A model generated the notes under the pieces. The model did no database searches and was not told the origin of the DNA. It was given only the letters and a program-made list of their open reading frames with translations. A stretch of 64,000 nucleotides of DNA from Globicephala melas. Taxonomy: Eukaryota > Chordata > Mammalia > Artiodactyla > Delphinidae. This document shows positions 36,420 to 48,300 of the stretch, piece after piece. The stretch spans positions 29,246,013 through 29,310,012 of the forward strand of contig NC_083314.1 of assembly GCF_963455315.2 (NCBI RefSeq), in the 5' to 3' direction. The first letter of the stretch is position 1; every line of letters begins with the position of its first letter. Made by a program: the position numbers and the translations under genes.

Positions 36420-36745
36420 GCTCACTTTCCTGCAAAGTGTACAAGCTCTCCCCCAGATCTATGCAGGGCTCGCTCCTTCTCCTGTGGACTCATTTCAATT
36501 GTCACTCCTCAGCGAGGTCTCCCTGACCACCAAGGTAAGGTATCTCCCCATCTCTGTCCCAGGACCCTGTCTCCTGGCCTTCATACCACTTATAATGCTT
36601 CTCTGTGTTTTCTTTCTTCCCTCACTGGAGAGAGCTGCATGAGGCTGAGCCCTTATTTGTCTTGTTTGCTGCTGTAGCTCCAGCTCTTTGAAGCGCCTGG
36701 CACACAAGAGATGCTTAATCAATGTTTACTCACCATAAGTGAATA
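36420..36745 (+). repeat. L2 LINE 3' fragment
   Basis: GTCACTCCTCAGCGAGGTCTCCC, CATACCACTTATAATGCTTC, GCGCCTGGCACACAAGAG and a terminal AAGTGAATAAA run follow the L2 3' order. Confidence 0.7.
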
Positions 36746-36779
36746 AAAAACAAAAAAAAAATTAATAAAGGGAAACTTC

Positions 36780-37110
36780 ACTAAAATGGAGTCAGGAGGC
36801 CAGAGGGGGAGCTCTCACTCAATGTCAATACAGATTCCAACAGAAAGAGATGGTATCTTGCATCTCCTGCAGGAAGTGACACTACTGTCACCAGCAAGAT
36901 TTTCTTCTCGCAACAGCTCAGCCAATGAAAGACGGTCACAACTCAGACAATATTTGTTCATAACAACCCCTCCTAACTTCCCCTTCTCCTCTATAAAAGA
37001 CTTCCCTCTCCTTTGTTTTACCAGATTTGCATGTGGTTTGCCATAGTTGCACGTCCCAAACTACAATTCTTTGCTGCTCAGGAATAAACCCATTTTGCTG
37101 TTAAAAAAAA
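36780..37110 (+). repeat. LTR of an ancient retrovirus
   Basis: CTCTATAAAAGACTTCCC near 36990 as a TATA region, then CAATTCTTTGCTGCTCAGGAATAAACCC near 37063 with the poly(A) signal and an A-run. Only an LTR is seen. Confidence 0.55.
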
Positions 37111-37372
37111 AAATTATCCTTTTTCATGAAATTACTTTTTCCTTCTCCAAACCCAGTTCAGACTGCACTCCCCTGGAAGCTCTCCCTCCTTCGGGCTCCC
37201 CCACGCTCCCCGTTAACTATTTTTATGTGACCAAGCTCCTCCGCAGTTCTGTGTTCACAACTCTGTCTCCCATGCGGGGTAGTAAGCAAGTGTAACTCAG
37301 CTTCAATTCAAGCACTACTAGGTCCTCACCAAGTGAAGAAAGGAAGACTGGTAGAGGGGATAAGCCAGTCTA

Positions 37373-37560
37373 CGCCAGTCTGCCTGATTTCAAAACCTGG
37401 TTTTGCTACTTGCTAGTTGTTAGGTGAGTTTCTTGACCTTTCTCTGACCCAATTTCCTCATCCTTAAAATGGGAGTAATAATACTTAACAGATAAAATGA
37501 TTATGAGGACTTAATACATGTAGAGTGCATTGAACAATGCCTGGCCCATAATAAGGATTT
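37373..37560 (+). repeat. MIR SINE, interrupted by the SRP14 retrocopy
   Basis: CTGCCTGATTTCAAAACCTGG, TTGCTACTTGCTAGTTG, CAATTTCCTCATCCTTAAAATGGG and GCCTGGCCCATAATAAGG follow the MIR order. The processed pseudogene that follows was inserted into its 3' end. Confidence 0.85.
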
Positions 37561-38537
37561 TTTTTTAACATCATTAACTTGGAATCTTTATTCTTGATGA
37601 TTTTGTAATAGGCTTATCCTTAGCTTGGTTAAGCAAACTCTCATTTGGCTATGAGAACTCATTCAAATGGCTAGAGAAACTATGATGATAAAATTATACA
37701 GCAAGCTGGGAAAAATACCCATGAAATAACACAACTTTTTGTAAAACTGTCAGGTTTCAATTCCAGTAACCCATAAGACAGGGCTTAAAGCCTGTTCATA
37801 ATCACATCATTCCAAAATGAGGAGCTATTGCCAGAAACGTTTTATGGGGTGGGAAAAGGAATAAAAGATTGTCAGTGCTGATAAATACTGGTTTAATGAT
37901 ACAGTGCTCTTCACAGACGGCTACAGAGACTGTAAACTATTATCCAGAAACATACAACCATACAACATAGACCACTTAGCCAGACCTAAATTAAACTGGC
38001 TTCTTGTAACTACCCTGTAAACACTACAGCCCTTCCTCCATCCAAAAATGACCCTAATCTCACATGAAAACAGTTACTGTAGGGGAATCAGAAACCCAGC
38101 TTTGTGGCCAAAAGTAAAAACCAAAGGAAAAATAGCAATTCAGTGGTTAGCTGGTGAAAGCGGGAAACCTGGTGCCCTTCACTGCGCTGCTTTGCTCTTC
38201 TTACTCTGGCTCTTTTTCAGCCCATCCATGTTAGCTCTCAATAGGTTTGAACAAGCCATCTGAAACATATTCACTTCTTTGGAGCTCACCACAGTGCTGA
38301 TCTTTTTCCCATCAGTAGCTCTTAACAGACACTTGTTTTCTGAGGGCTCAAAGCCCTCCACAGAACCCTTCCTTGGAATGGGTTTAGTTCGACCATCATA
38401 CTTCTTCAGGTGATGCACACGCTGCCCGACAACCGGCGCTTCTGGTAGAGCCTGGTCAGCTCCATCAGGAACTGCTCTCTCTCCAGAAGCACCATCCTGG
38501 CGCTGCTGGCTCCACTCTGTCAGCATAAGCCCCAAGC
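37561..38537 (-). pseudogene. SRP14P: SRP14 processed pseudogene
   Basis: SRP14 is the 14-kDa subunit of the signal recognition particle, acting with SRP9 on the Alu domain RNA. On the minus strand the start codon lies at 38493-38495 and the coding part ends at 38179. The first 33 codons match SRP14, then one base is missing and the frame shifts near 38397. The remainder reads LKKYDGRTKPIPRKGSVEGF, followed by the NLLRANMDGLKK block and a lysine-rich tail. There are no introns. A poly(A) tract (T-run from about 37558) is at the 3' end, and a perfect 16-bp duplication CCCATAATAAGGATTT lies at 37545-37560 and 38538-38553, so this is an L1-mediated retrocopy. Its 3'UTR spans about 600 bp. Confidence 0.95.
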
Positions 38538-38724
38538 CCCATAATAAGGATTTAAACACAATTCATTATTTAAAAAATTCTATTGCAAGGAAAACTAATC
38601 ATTTAAATTATTTGAAACTGAGCAGTAACAATTTTGGCATAAATCTGTGTGGCATAGACAGACTAAAAGAATATAAGGGGAAATAACCGAGTCAAGTGAA
38701 TGCTGTGGAAATAACAATAATCTC

Positions 38725-38730
38725 TTTAAT
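38725..38730 (-). promoter_or_regulatory. Candidate MAP1LC3C poly(A) signal
   Basis: ATTAAA on the minus strand about 445 bp after the MAP1LC3C stop. It is the nearest good hexamer I noticed before the SRP14 retrocopy; usage is inferred only. Confidence 0.25.
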
Positions 38731-39174
38731 GACACAGATAAGACCACTTCCCCTCTGTGCCCATCCCCCCACCATCCCCACCATGAGGCAGTTCACACTG
38801 GTTGCATTAAGCTCCACAGAGACTATCCACACATCTCAGGTTCTCCATGCCCGAGCATACACGTGACTCCTGCCCACAACAGGGAGATCAAACCCCTCAA
38901 GGGACTCTAGCCTGGCTTCCACCAGAGGAGACGCTTAAAATACCTCCCCAGCTCATTGCACAAGTTAACCACTTAGAAAAGACTTACTATTTACAAAATT
39001 CTCAAGAGCCACCAAAGAGCACGAGCACAAAAAGCAAACAGGGCAGGCATTGCCTCACTGTCATGGTCGGTGCTGATCACTGCAGGGCGTCCTTGCCCCC
39101 TGGACCATCACTGCACACACAGGAAGAGGTCCGTGTCTCCTGCATTGGTGAATGCATTGGTTAGAGGATACGTA

Positions 39175-39394
39175 TTATAGAGGATAGCAGGGCCTGCCCC
39201 CAAGGTTGCTCTCATCCTTGGGGGCTGCTGACCCCAAGCAGCCAAATATCTGGGAGGCATAGGTCATGTACACGAAGCCATCCTCATCCTTGTAGTCCCT
39301 GTAGATCTCTGCCATGGTCACATTCATACTTCCGAAGTTCTTGTCGTTCACCAGCAAGTAAAAGGATTCAGTGGCCCCAAGGACCATGCGGCTC
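39175..39394 (-). CDS. MAP1LC3C: MAP1LC3C coding exon 4 with stop
   Basis: 220 bases including TAA at 39177-39175. Acceptor CAACCCAG. Contains AEIYRDYKDEDGFVYMTYAS, the processing glycine and the tail ending RPCYPL (human LC3C as recalled ends PCNPL). Intron 3 is 765 bp and holds nothing recognised. Confidence 0.96.
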
Positions 39395-42300
39395 CTGGGT
39401 TGCGGAAGAGGGTGTGTGTGGGGGGGGCAGGAAGGGAAAAAGTTAACCTGGAAGGGAATGACCCCTGATCCATAGCCTTTCTTACCTCTGTCTGGCTAGT
39501 GTCTGGCCGTATCGACACAAGATGCCTCCACCTCCCCACTCTAGCCCAGTCATCCTCAAACTTTAGACTGTTTTGATAGCAGAGCAAGCTGAATCTGTTG
39601 GTAATGGCTAGCCCTATCTAACCACCCTCAGACCATACGTTAGAGGCACAGCCAGTACACCCCCAGTCTCAGCTAGGAGGGGCTAAATTTATGTTGTGGG
39701 TGGGAGAGGAAATAGTTTCAGAACGTGGTTAACCAACACTGGATAATCCAAAGCCCTGCCACAAAGGGGAAAATATTTAGAGGTAAAATGCTGTCACTGG
39801 GCTTTTAAAATCTTGAAAACAGAGGGCTTTGGACCATTTTCCAAAGATTCCTTTGAAAAATTCTTAGAGAAATTTGAAGACAGAAATTAAAACACAGTAC
39901 CACTAAAATGTTGAAGCAAAAGAAAATATAGCTGGTACATCAAAATTGGGAGCTCTCACTTATTTTAGTGTTGTAGCAAGGTAATGGACATCTTTTTAAA
40001 ATTGGTTGATCATGAGATCATCCTTTTTAAAGGCAGAGTTGAAGAGAAAAGGTGAAGCACAAATCCTTCTCCTTGTCTCTCTGCCATATCCCATCTCTCA
40101 TTGTTCCAAAAAGCCCAGGGCCACACAGCACACACCCCCATGAGCACTTTGTTACCTACCGGATGACACTGAGGAACTGGGTCATGGTCAGCTCCTGTGT
40201 GACCAGGAACTTGGTCTTGTCCAGTGAGGGCAAGAGCTTCTCCCTGGGATAGCGCTCCACTGTCACCTGTCAAGAGTTTCGACCTTCATCTCTTCTGAAG
40301 AAACTGCCAAAGAATACGCCTCAGTTCTCTATGTCTTAGGAACTTGGAATAGAGAGAAGGAAGTCATTGGCTGGGTTCTTTTTTTGTGAAATTTTGAATT
40401 CTATTTAATTTATTTTTTTATACAGCAGGTTCTTATTAGTTATCTATTTTATACATATTAGTGTATACATGTCAATCCCAATCTCCCAATTCATCACACC
40501 ACCATCAACCCCCGCCCCCGCCACTTTCCCCCATTGGTGCCCATACGTTTGTTTTCTACATCTGTGTTTCTATTTCTGCCCTGCAAACCAATTCATCTGT
40601 ACCATTTTTCTGGTTCCATATATATGCGTTAATATACGATATTTGCTTTTCTCTTTCTGACTTACTTCACTCTGTATGACAGTCTCTAGATACATCAAAG
40701 TCTCTATAAATGACCCAATTTCATTCCTTTTTATGGTTGTGTAATATTCCATTGTGTATATGTAACACATCTTTTTCTTTAAAACATCCTTCTTGAAGTA
40801 TAATTGCTTTACAATGGTGTGTTAGTTTCTGCTTTATAACAAAGTGAATCAGCTATACATATACATATATCCCCATATCTCCTCCCTCTTGCATCTCCCT
40901 CCCACCCTCCCTGTCCCACCCCTCTAGGTGGTCACAAAGCACTGAGCTTATCTCCCTGTCCTATGTGGTTGCTTCTGACCAGCTATCTATTGTACATTTG
41001 GTAGCATATATAAGTCCATGCCACTCTCTCACTTCGTCCCAGCTTACCCTTCCCACTCCCCGTGTCCTCAAGTCCAATTTCTACATCTGAGTCTTTATTC
41101 CTTTCTTGCCCCTAGGTTCTTCAGAAACTTTTTTTTTTTAGATTCCATATATATGTGTCAGCATACGGTATTTGTATACTCTTTCTGACTTACTTCACTC
41201 TGTATGACAGACTCTAGGTCCATCCACCTCACTACAAATAACTCAGTTTCATTTCTTTTTATGGCTGAGTAATATTCCATTGTATATAGGTGCCACATCT
41301 TCTTTATCCATTCATCTGTCGAAGGACACTTAGGTTGCTTCCATGTCTTGGCTATTGTAAACAGAGCTGCAATGAACATTGTGGTACATGACTTTTTGAA
41401 TTATGGTTTTCTCAGGGTATATGCCCAGTAGTGGGATTGCTGGATCGTATGGTAGTTCTATTTTTAGTTTTTTAAGGAACCTCCATACTGTTCTCCATAG
41501 TGGCTGTATCAATTTACATTCCCACCAACAGTGCAAGATGGTTCCCTTTTCTCCACACCCTCTCCAGCATTTATTGTCTGTAGATTTTCTGATGATGGCC
41601 ATTCTGACTGCTGTGAAGTGATACCTCATTGTAGTTTTGATTTGCATTTCTCTAATGATTAGTGATGTTGAGCATCCATTCATGTGTTTATAATAATATA
41701 AGATATAAGAATATTCTTATATCTGCTTCTGTGTTTGATCTGTTATGAAATGTTGCTTTGGTTGAGTTATATGAAGAAAATCTGGCCCCACATGTATTTG
41801 TAATTGGAAAATGCATTTTAGCATAATAGCATTTTTATTTAATTGATATTTTTCTTCTTTTATTTTACACCAAATTTCAACAAGTGGTAGTTTCTTAAAA
41901 GTTAGTTGTAATGCAGAATATGAAACCATATAAATTGACTTTTTATACTCTGTGTAACATTACAGTCCATTGGTCCATATTGTACTTTGTATGCATCTTT
42001 TACTCATGCATGATTTTATAACATTGGCATTGATTATTTGGAAAATGTGGGTTTATTGAGTTGTGCTTATCTTGTGATTTTGTCTGTATAGCTTTGCTTT
42101 TACCATTTGTCCTATGGTTCTTCTGTCCACTTTTTTTGTTTTAATACAGTGTTTAGCGCTTGATATCATTGGTGGATTTGTTTGCTGGTGTGGTTGCTCT
42201 CTTCTTTCATTCTGTTTAAAAATTTTTTTTTATATTTCTTATTTTAATAACTTCATTTTATGTTATTTTAGTTTTTTCTTTCCTTCTTTCTTTTTTTGTC

Positions 42301-45300
42301 CCTTTTCTTCTGAGCTGGGTGGCTGACAGGGTCTTCGTGCTCCAGCCTGGTGTCAGGCCTGTGCCTCTGAGGTGGGAGAGCCGAGTTCAGGACATTGCTT
42401 CAGCAGAGACCTCCCGATTCCATGTAATATCAAATGGCGAAAGCTCACCCAGAGACTGTCATCTCAACGCTAAGCCCCAGCTCCACTCAATGACCAGCAA
42501 GTTACAATGCTGGAAACCCTATGCCAAACAACTAGCAAGACGTGAATACAACCCCACCCATTAGCAGAGAAGCTGCCTAAAATCATCCTAAGTTCACAGA
42601 CACCCCAAAACACACTGGTGGATGTGGCCCTGCCCACCAGGAAGACAGGACCCAGACCCACCTACCAGAACAGTCACCACTTCCCTCCACCAGGAAGCCT
42701 ACACAACCCACTGAATCAACCTTAGCCACTAGGGGCAGACACCAAAAACAATGGGAACTACGAACCTGCAGCCTGTGAAAAGGAGACCCCAAACACAGTA
42801 AGTTAAGCAAAATGAGAAGACAGAGAAACACACAGGAGATGAAGGAGCAAGGTAAAAACGCACCAGACCAAACAAAAGAAGAGGAAATAGGCACTCTACC
42901 TGAAAAAGAATTCAGAGTAATGATAGTAAACATGATTCAAAATCTTGGAAATAGAATGGAGAAAATACAAAAAAACGTTTAACAAGGACATAGAAGAACT
43001 AAAGAGCAAACATAAAATGATGAACAACACAATAAATGAAATTAAAAATTCTCTAGAAGGAATCAATAGCAGAATAACTGAGGCAGAAGAATGGATAAGT
43101 GACCTGGAAGATAAAATATTGGAAATAACTACCGTAGAGCAGAATAAAGAAAAAAGAATGAAAAGAATTGAGGACAGTCTCAGAGACCTCTGAAACAACA
43201 GTAAATGCACCAACTTTCGAATTATAAGGGTCCCAGAAGAAGAGAAAAAGAAAGGGACTGATAAGATATTTGAAGAAATTATAGTTGAAAACTTCCCTAA
43301 TATGGGAAAGGAAAGAGTCAATCAAGTCCAGGAAGTGCAGAGAGTCCCATACATGATAAATCCAAGGAGAAACACACCAAGACAGATATTAATCAAACTA
43401 TGAAAAACTAAATACAATGAAAAACTATTAAAACCAGCAAGTGAAAAACAGGAAATAATGTACTAGGGAATCCCCATAAGGTTAACAACTGATTTTTTCA
43501 GCAAAACTCTGCAAGCCAGAAGGGAGTGGCAGGACATATTTAAAGTGATGAAAGGGAAAAACCTACAACCAAGATTACTCTACCCAGCAAGGATCACATT
43601 CAGATTTGATGGAGAAATTAACACATTTACAAACAAGCAAAAGCTAAGAGAATTCTGCACCACCAAACCAGCTTTACAACAAATGCTAAGGGAACTTCTC
43701 TAGGCGGGAAGCACAAGAGAAGGAAAAGACCCACAATAACAAACCCAAAACAATTAAGAAAATGGTAATAGGAAAATACATATCAATAATTATCTTGGGC
43801 TTCCCTGGTGGCGCAGTGGTTGAGAGTCCGCCTGCTGATGCAGGGGACACGGGTTTGTGCCCTGGTCCGGGAAGATCCCACATGCCGCAGAGCGGCTGGG
43901 CCCATGAACCATGGCCATTGAGCCTGTGCATCTGGAGCCTGTGCTCTGCAACGGGAGAGGCCACAGCAGTGACAGGTCCACGTACCGCAAAAAAAAAAAA
44001 AAAAAAAAATTACCTTAAAGGTAAATGGATTAAATGCTCCAACCAAAAGACATAGACTGGCTGAATGGATACAAAAACAAGACCCATATATATGTTGTCT
44101 ACAAAAGACCCAGTTTAGACCTAGGGACACATACAGACTGAAAGTGAGGGGTTGGAAGAAGATATTCCATGCAAACGGAAAACAAAAGAAAGCTGGAGTA
44201 GCAATTCTCATATCAGACAAAATAGACTTTAAAATAAAGACTATTAAAATAGACAAAGAAGGATACTACAAAATGCTCAACAGATCAATCCAAGAAGAAG
44301 ATATAACAATTGTAAATATTAATGCACCCAACATAGGAGCATCTCAATACATAAGGCAAATGCTAACAGCCATAAAAGGGGAAATCGACAGTAATCCAAT
44401 CATAGTAGGGGACTTTAACACCCCACTTTCACCAATGGACAGATCATCCAAAATAAAAATAAATAAAGAAACACAAGCTTTAAATGACACATTAAACAAG
44501 AAGGACTTAATTGATACCTACAGGACATTCCATCCAAAAACAAGAGGATACACTTTCTTCTCCAGTGATCATAGAACATTCTCCAGAATAGATCATATCT
44601 TCTTGATCACAAATCAACCTTTGGTAAATTTAAGAAAACTGAAACCATATCAAGTATCTTTTCCGACAAGAGTGCTATGAGACTAGATATCAATAACAGG
44701 AAAAAATCTGTAAAAAATACAAATACATGGAGGTTAAAGAATACACTACTGAATAACCAAAAGACCACTGAGGAAATCAAAGAGGAAATCAAAAAATACC
44801 TAGAAACAAATGACAATGAAAACACAATGACCCAATACCCATAGGATGAAGCAAAAGCAGTTCTAAGAGGGAATTTTATAGCAATAAAATCCTACCTCAA
44901 GAAACAAGAAACACCTCAAATAAACAACCTAACCTTACACCTAAAGCAATTAGAGAAAGAAGAACAAAAAACCCCACAAAGTTAGCAGAAGGAAAGATAT
45001 CATAAAGATCAGATCAGAAATAAATGAAAAATAAATGAAGGAAACAATAGCTAAAATCAATAACACTAAAAGCTGGTTCTTTGAGAAGATAAAACAAAAT
45101 TGATAAACCATTAGCCAGACTCATCAAGAATAAAAGGGAGAAGACTCAAATCAATAGAATTAGAAATGAAAAAGGAGAAATAACAACTGACACTGCAGAA
45201 ATCCAAAGATCGTGAGAGATTACTACCAGCAACTATATGCCAATGGACAACCTGGAAGAAATGGACAAATTCTTAGAAAAGCACAACTTTCTGAGACTGA

Positions 45301-48300
45301 ACCAGGAAGAAATAGAAAATATAAACAGACCAATCTGTAGCACTAAAATTGAGACTATGATTAAAAATATTCTAACAAACAAAAGCCCATGACCAGATGA
45401 CTTCACAGACGAATTCGATCAAACATAAAGAAGTGCTAACACCTATCCTTCTCAAACTCTTCCAAAATATAGCAGAGGGAGGACCATTCCCAAACTCATT
45501 CTACAAGGCCACCATTACCCTGATACCAAAACCAGAAAAAGATGACACAAAGAAAGAAAACTACAGGGTAATATCACTGATGAACATAGATGCAAAAATA
45601 CTCAACAAAATACTAGCAAACAGAATCAAACAGCACACTGAAAGGATCATACATCATGATCAACTGGGGTGTATCCCAGGAATGTAAGGATTCTTTAATA
45701 TATACAAATCAATCAATGTGATACACCATATTAACAAACTGAAGGATAAAAACCATGTGATCATTTCAATACATGCAGAAAAAGCATTTGACAAAATTCA
45801 ACACCCATTTATAATAAAAACCCTCCAGAATGTAGGCATAGAGGGAATTTACCTCAACATAATAAAGGCCATATATGACAAACCCACAGCCAACATCATT
45901 CTCAATGGTGAAAAACTGAAAGCATTTCCTCTAAGATCAGGGTCAAGACAACGTTGTCCATTCTCATCACTATTATTCAACATAGTTTTGGAAGTTTTAG
46001 CCACAGCAATCAGAGAATAAAAAGAAATAAAAGGAATCCAAATTGGAAAAGAAGAAGTAAAGCTGTCACTGTTTGCAGATGACATGAGAACCCTAAAGAT
46101 GCTACCAGAAAACTACTAGAGCTAATCAATGAACTTGGTAAAGTAGTAGGATACAAAATTAATTCACCGAAATCTCTTTCATTCTTATACACTAATGATG
46201 AAAAATGTGAAAGAGAAATTAAGGAAACACTCCCATTTACCACCGCAACAAAAAGAATAAAACACCTAGGAATAAACCTACCTAAGGAGAAAAAAGACTT
46301 GTATGCAGAAAACTATAAGACACTCATGAAAGAAATTAAAGATGATACAAACAGATGGAGAGATATACCATGTTCTTGGATTGGATGAATCAACATTGTG
46401 AAAATGACTATACTACCCAAAACCATCTATAGATTCAATGCAATTCCTATCAAACTACAAATGGCATACTTCAGAGAACTCAAACAAAATATTTCACAAT
46501 TTGTAGGGAAACACCAAAGATCCTGAATAGCCAAAGCAATCTTGAGAAAGAAAAACAGAGCTCTAGGACCATGCTCCTGGACTTCAGACTATACTACAAC
46601 GCTACAGTAATCAAGACAGTATGGTACTGGCACAAAAACAGAAATATAGATCAATGGAACAAGATAGAAGCCTAGAGATAAACCCGTGCACATATGGTCA
46701 CCTTATCTTTGATAAAGGAGGCAAGAATATACAATGGAGAAAAGACAGGCTCTGCAATAAGTGGTGCTTGGAAAATTGGACAGCTACATGTAAAAGAATG
46801 AAATTAGAACACTCCCTAACACCATACACAAAAATAAACTCAAAGTGGATTAGAGACCTGAATGTAAGGCCAGACACTATAAAACTCTTAGAGGAAAACA
46901 TAGGCAGACCACTCTATGACATAAATCATAGCAAGATCCTTTTTGACGCACCTCCTAGAAAAATGGAAATAAAAACAAAAATAAACAAGTGGGACCTAAT
47001 GAAACTTAAAATCTTTTGCACAGCAAAGGAAAACATAAACAAGATGAAAAGACAACCCTAAGAATTGGAGAAAATATTTGCAAATGAAGCCACTGACAAA
47101 GGATTAATCTCCAAAATTTACAAGCAGCTCATGCAGCTCAATATCAAAAAAACAAATAACACAATCCAAAAATGGGCAGAAGACCTAAATAGACATTTCT
47201 CCAAAAAAGATATACAGATTGCCAAAAAGGACATGAAAGGATGCTCAACATCACTAGTCAATAGAGAAATGCAAATCAAAATTATAATGAGGTATCACCG
47301 CACACCAGTTAGAATGGCATCATCAGAAAATCTACAAACAACAAATGCTGGAGAGGGTGTGGAAAAAAGGGAAGCCTCTTACACTGTTGGTGGGAATGTA
47401 AATTGATACAGCCACAATGGATAACAGTATGGAGGTTCCTTAAAAAACTAAAAATAGAACTACCATCCGACCCAGCAATCCCACTACTGGGCATTTGCCC
47501 TGAGAAAACCATAATTTTAAAGAGTCATGTACCACAATGTTCATTGCAGCTCTATTTACAATAGCCAGGACATGGAAGCAACCTAAGTGTCCATTGACAG
47601 ATGAATGGATAAATATGTGGAATATTACATATTATACATTGGAATATTACTCAGCCATAAAAAGAAACAAAAATGAGTTATTTGTAGTGAGGTAGATGGA
47701 CCTAAAGTCTGTCATACAGAGTGAAGTAAGCCAGAAAGAGAAAAACAAATTACGTATGGTAACACATATATATGGAATCTAAAAACTAAATAAATAAGTT
47801 TCTGAAGATCCTAGGGACAGGACAGGAATAAAGACACAGACATAGAGAATGGAGTTGAGGATATAGGGAGGGGGATGGGTAAACTGAGAGAGTGACATGG
47901 ACATATATACCCTACCAAATGTAAAATTGATAGCTAGTGGGAAGTAGCCACATAGCTCAGGGAGATCAGCTTGGTGCTTTTTGAGCACCTAGAGGGGTGG
48001 GAGGAAGAGAGATGCAAAACGGAAGGGATATGGGGATATATGTATATGTATAGCTGATTCACTTTGTCATACAGCAGAAGCTAACACACCATTGTAAAGC
48101 AATTATACTCCAACAAAGATATTTAAAAACCAAAAAACAAATCCACCAACGATAAGAAGAACTAAAAACTATACTAAAAAAACCCAAAAAACAGACAGAC
48201 AGCATCCTAGGACAAATGGTAAAAGCAAAGCTATACACACAAAACCACACAAAGAAGCATACACATACTCACAAAAAGAGAAAAGGAAAAAATATATATC

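Larger units (their letters stand above)
42065..48125 (+). mobile_element. L1 (copy B), 5'-truncated, carrying a SINE
   Basis: Plus-strand L1 in MAP1LC3C intron 2. It starts inside the 5'UTR at TTTTGTCTGTATAGC near 42077, continues through GGGTGGCTGACAGGGTC near 42318, ORF1 (42812-43703) and ORF2 (about 43762-47770), and ends with ACACCATTGTAAAGCAATTA near 48087 and a short A-rich tail. A CHR-2 SINE is inserted just after the ORF2 start. Its last 0.9 kb is an inverted match to 40771-41692, and its first 120 bp or so is an inverted match to 48126-48250. Confidence 0.95.

Noticed and set aside
38179..38559. SRP14 as an active gene
   Set aside because: Intronless, frameshifted by one missing base, with poly(A) and target duplication: a processed pseudogene.
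42896..43321. 141-codon minus-strand open frame
   Set aside because: Antisense of the L1 copy B ORF1 coiled-coil region.
43783..44256. 157-codon minus-strand open frame
   Set aside because: Spans the reversed CHR-2 SINE and antisense L1 ORF2; Cys- and Phe-rich translation comes from repeat sequence.
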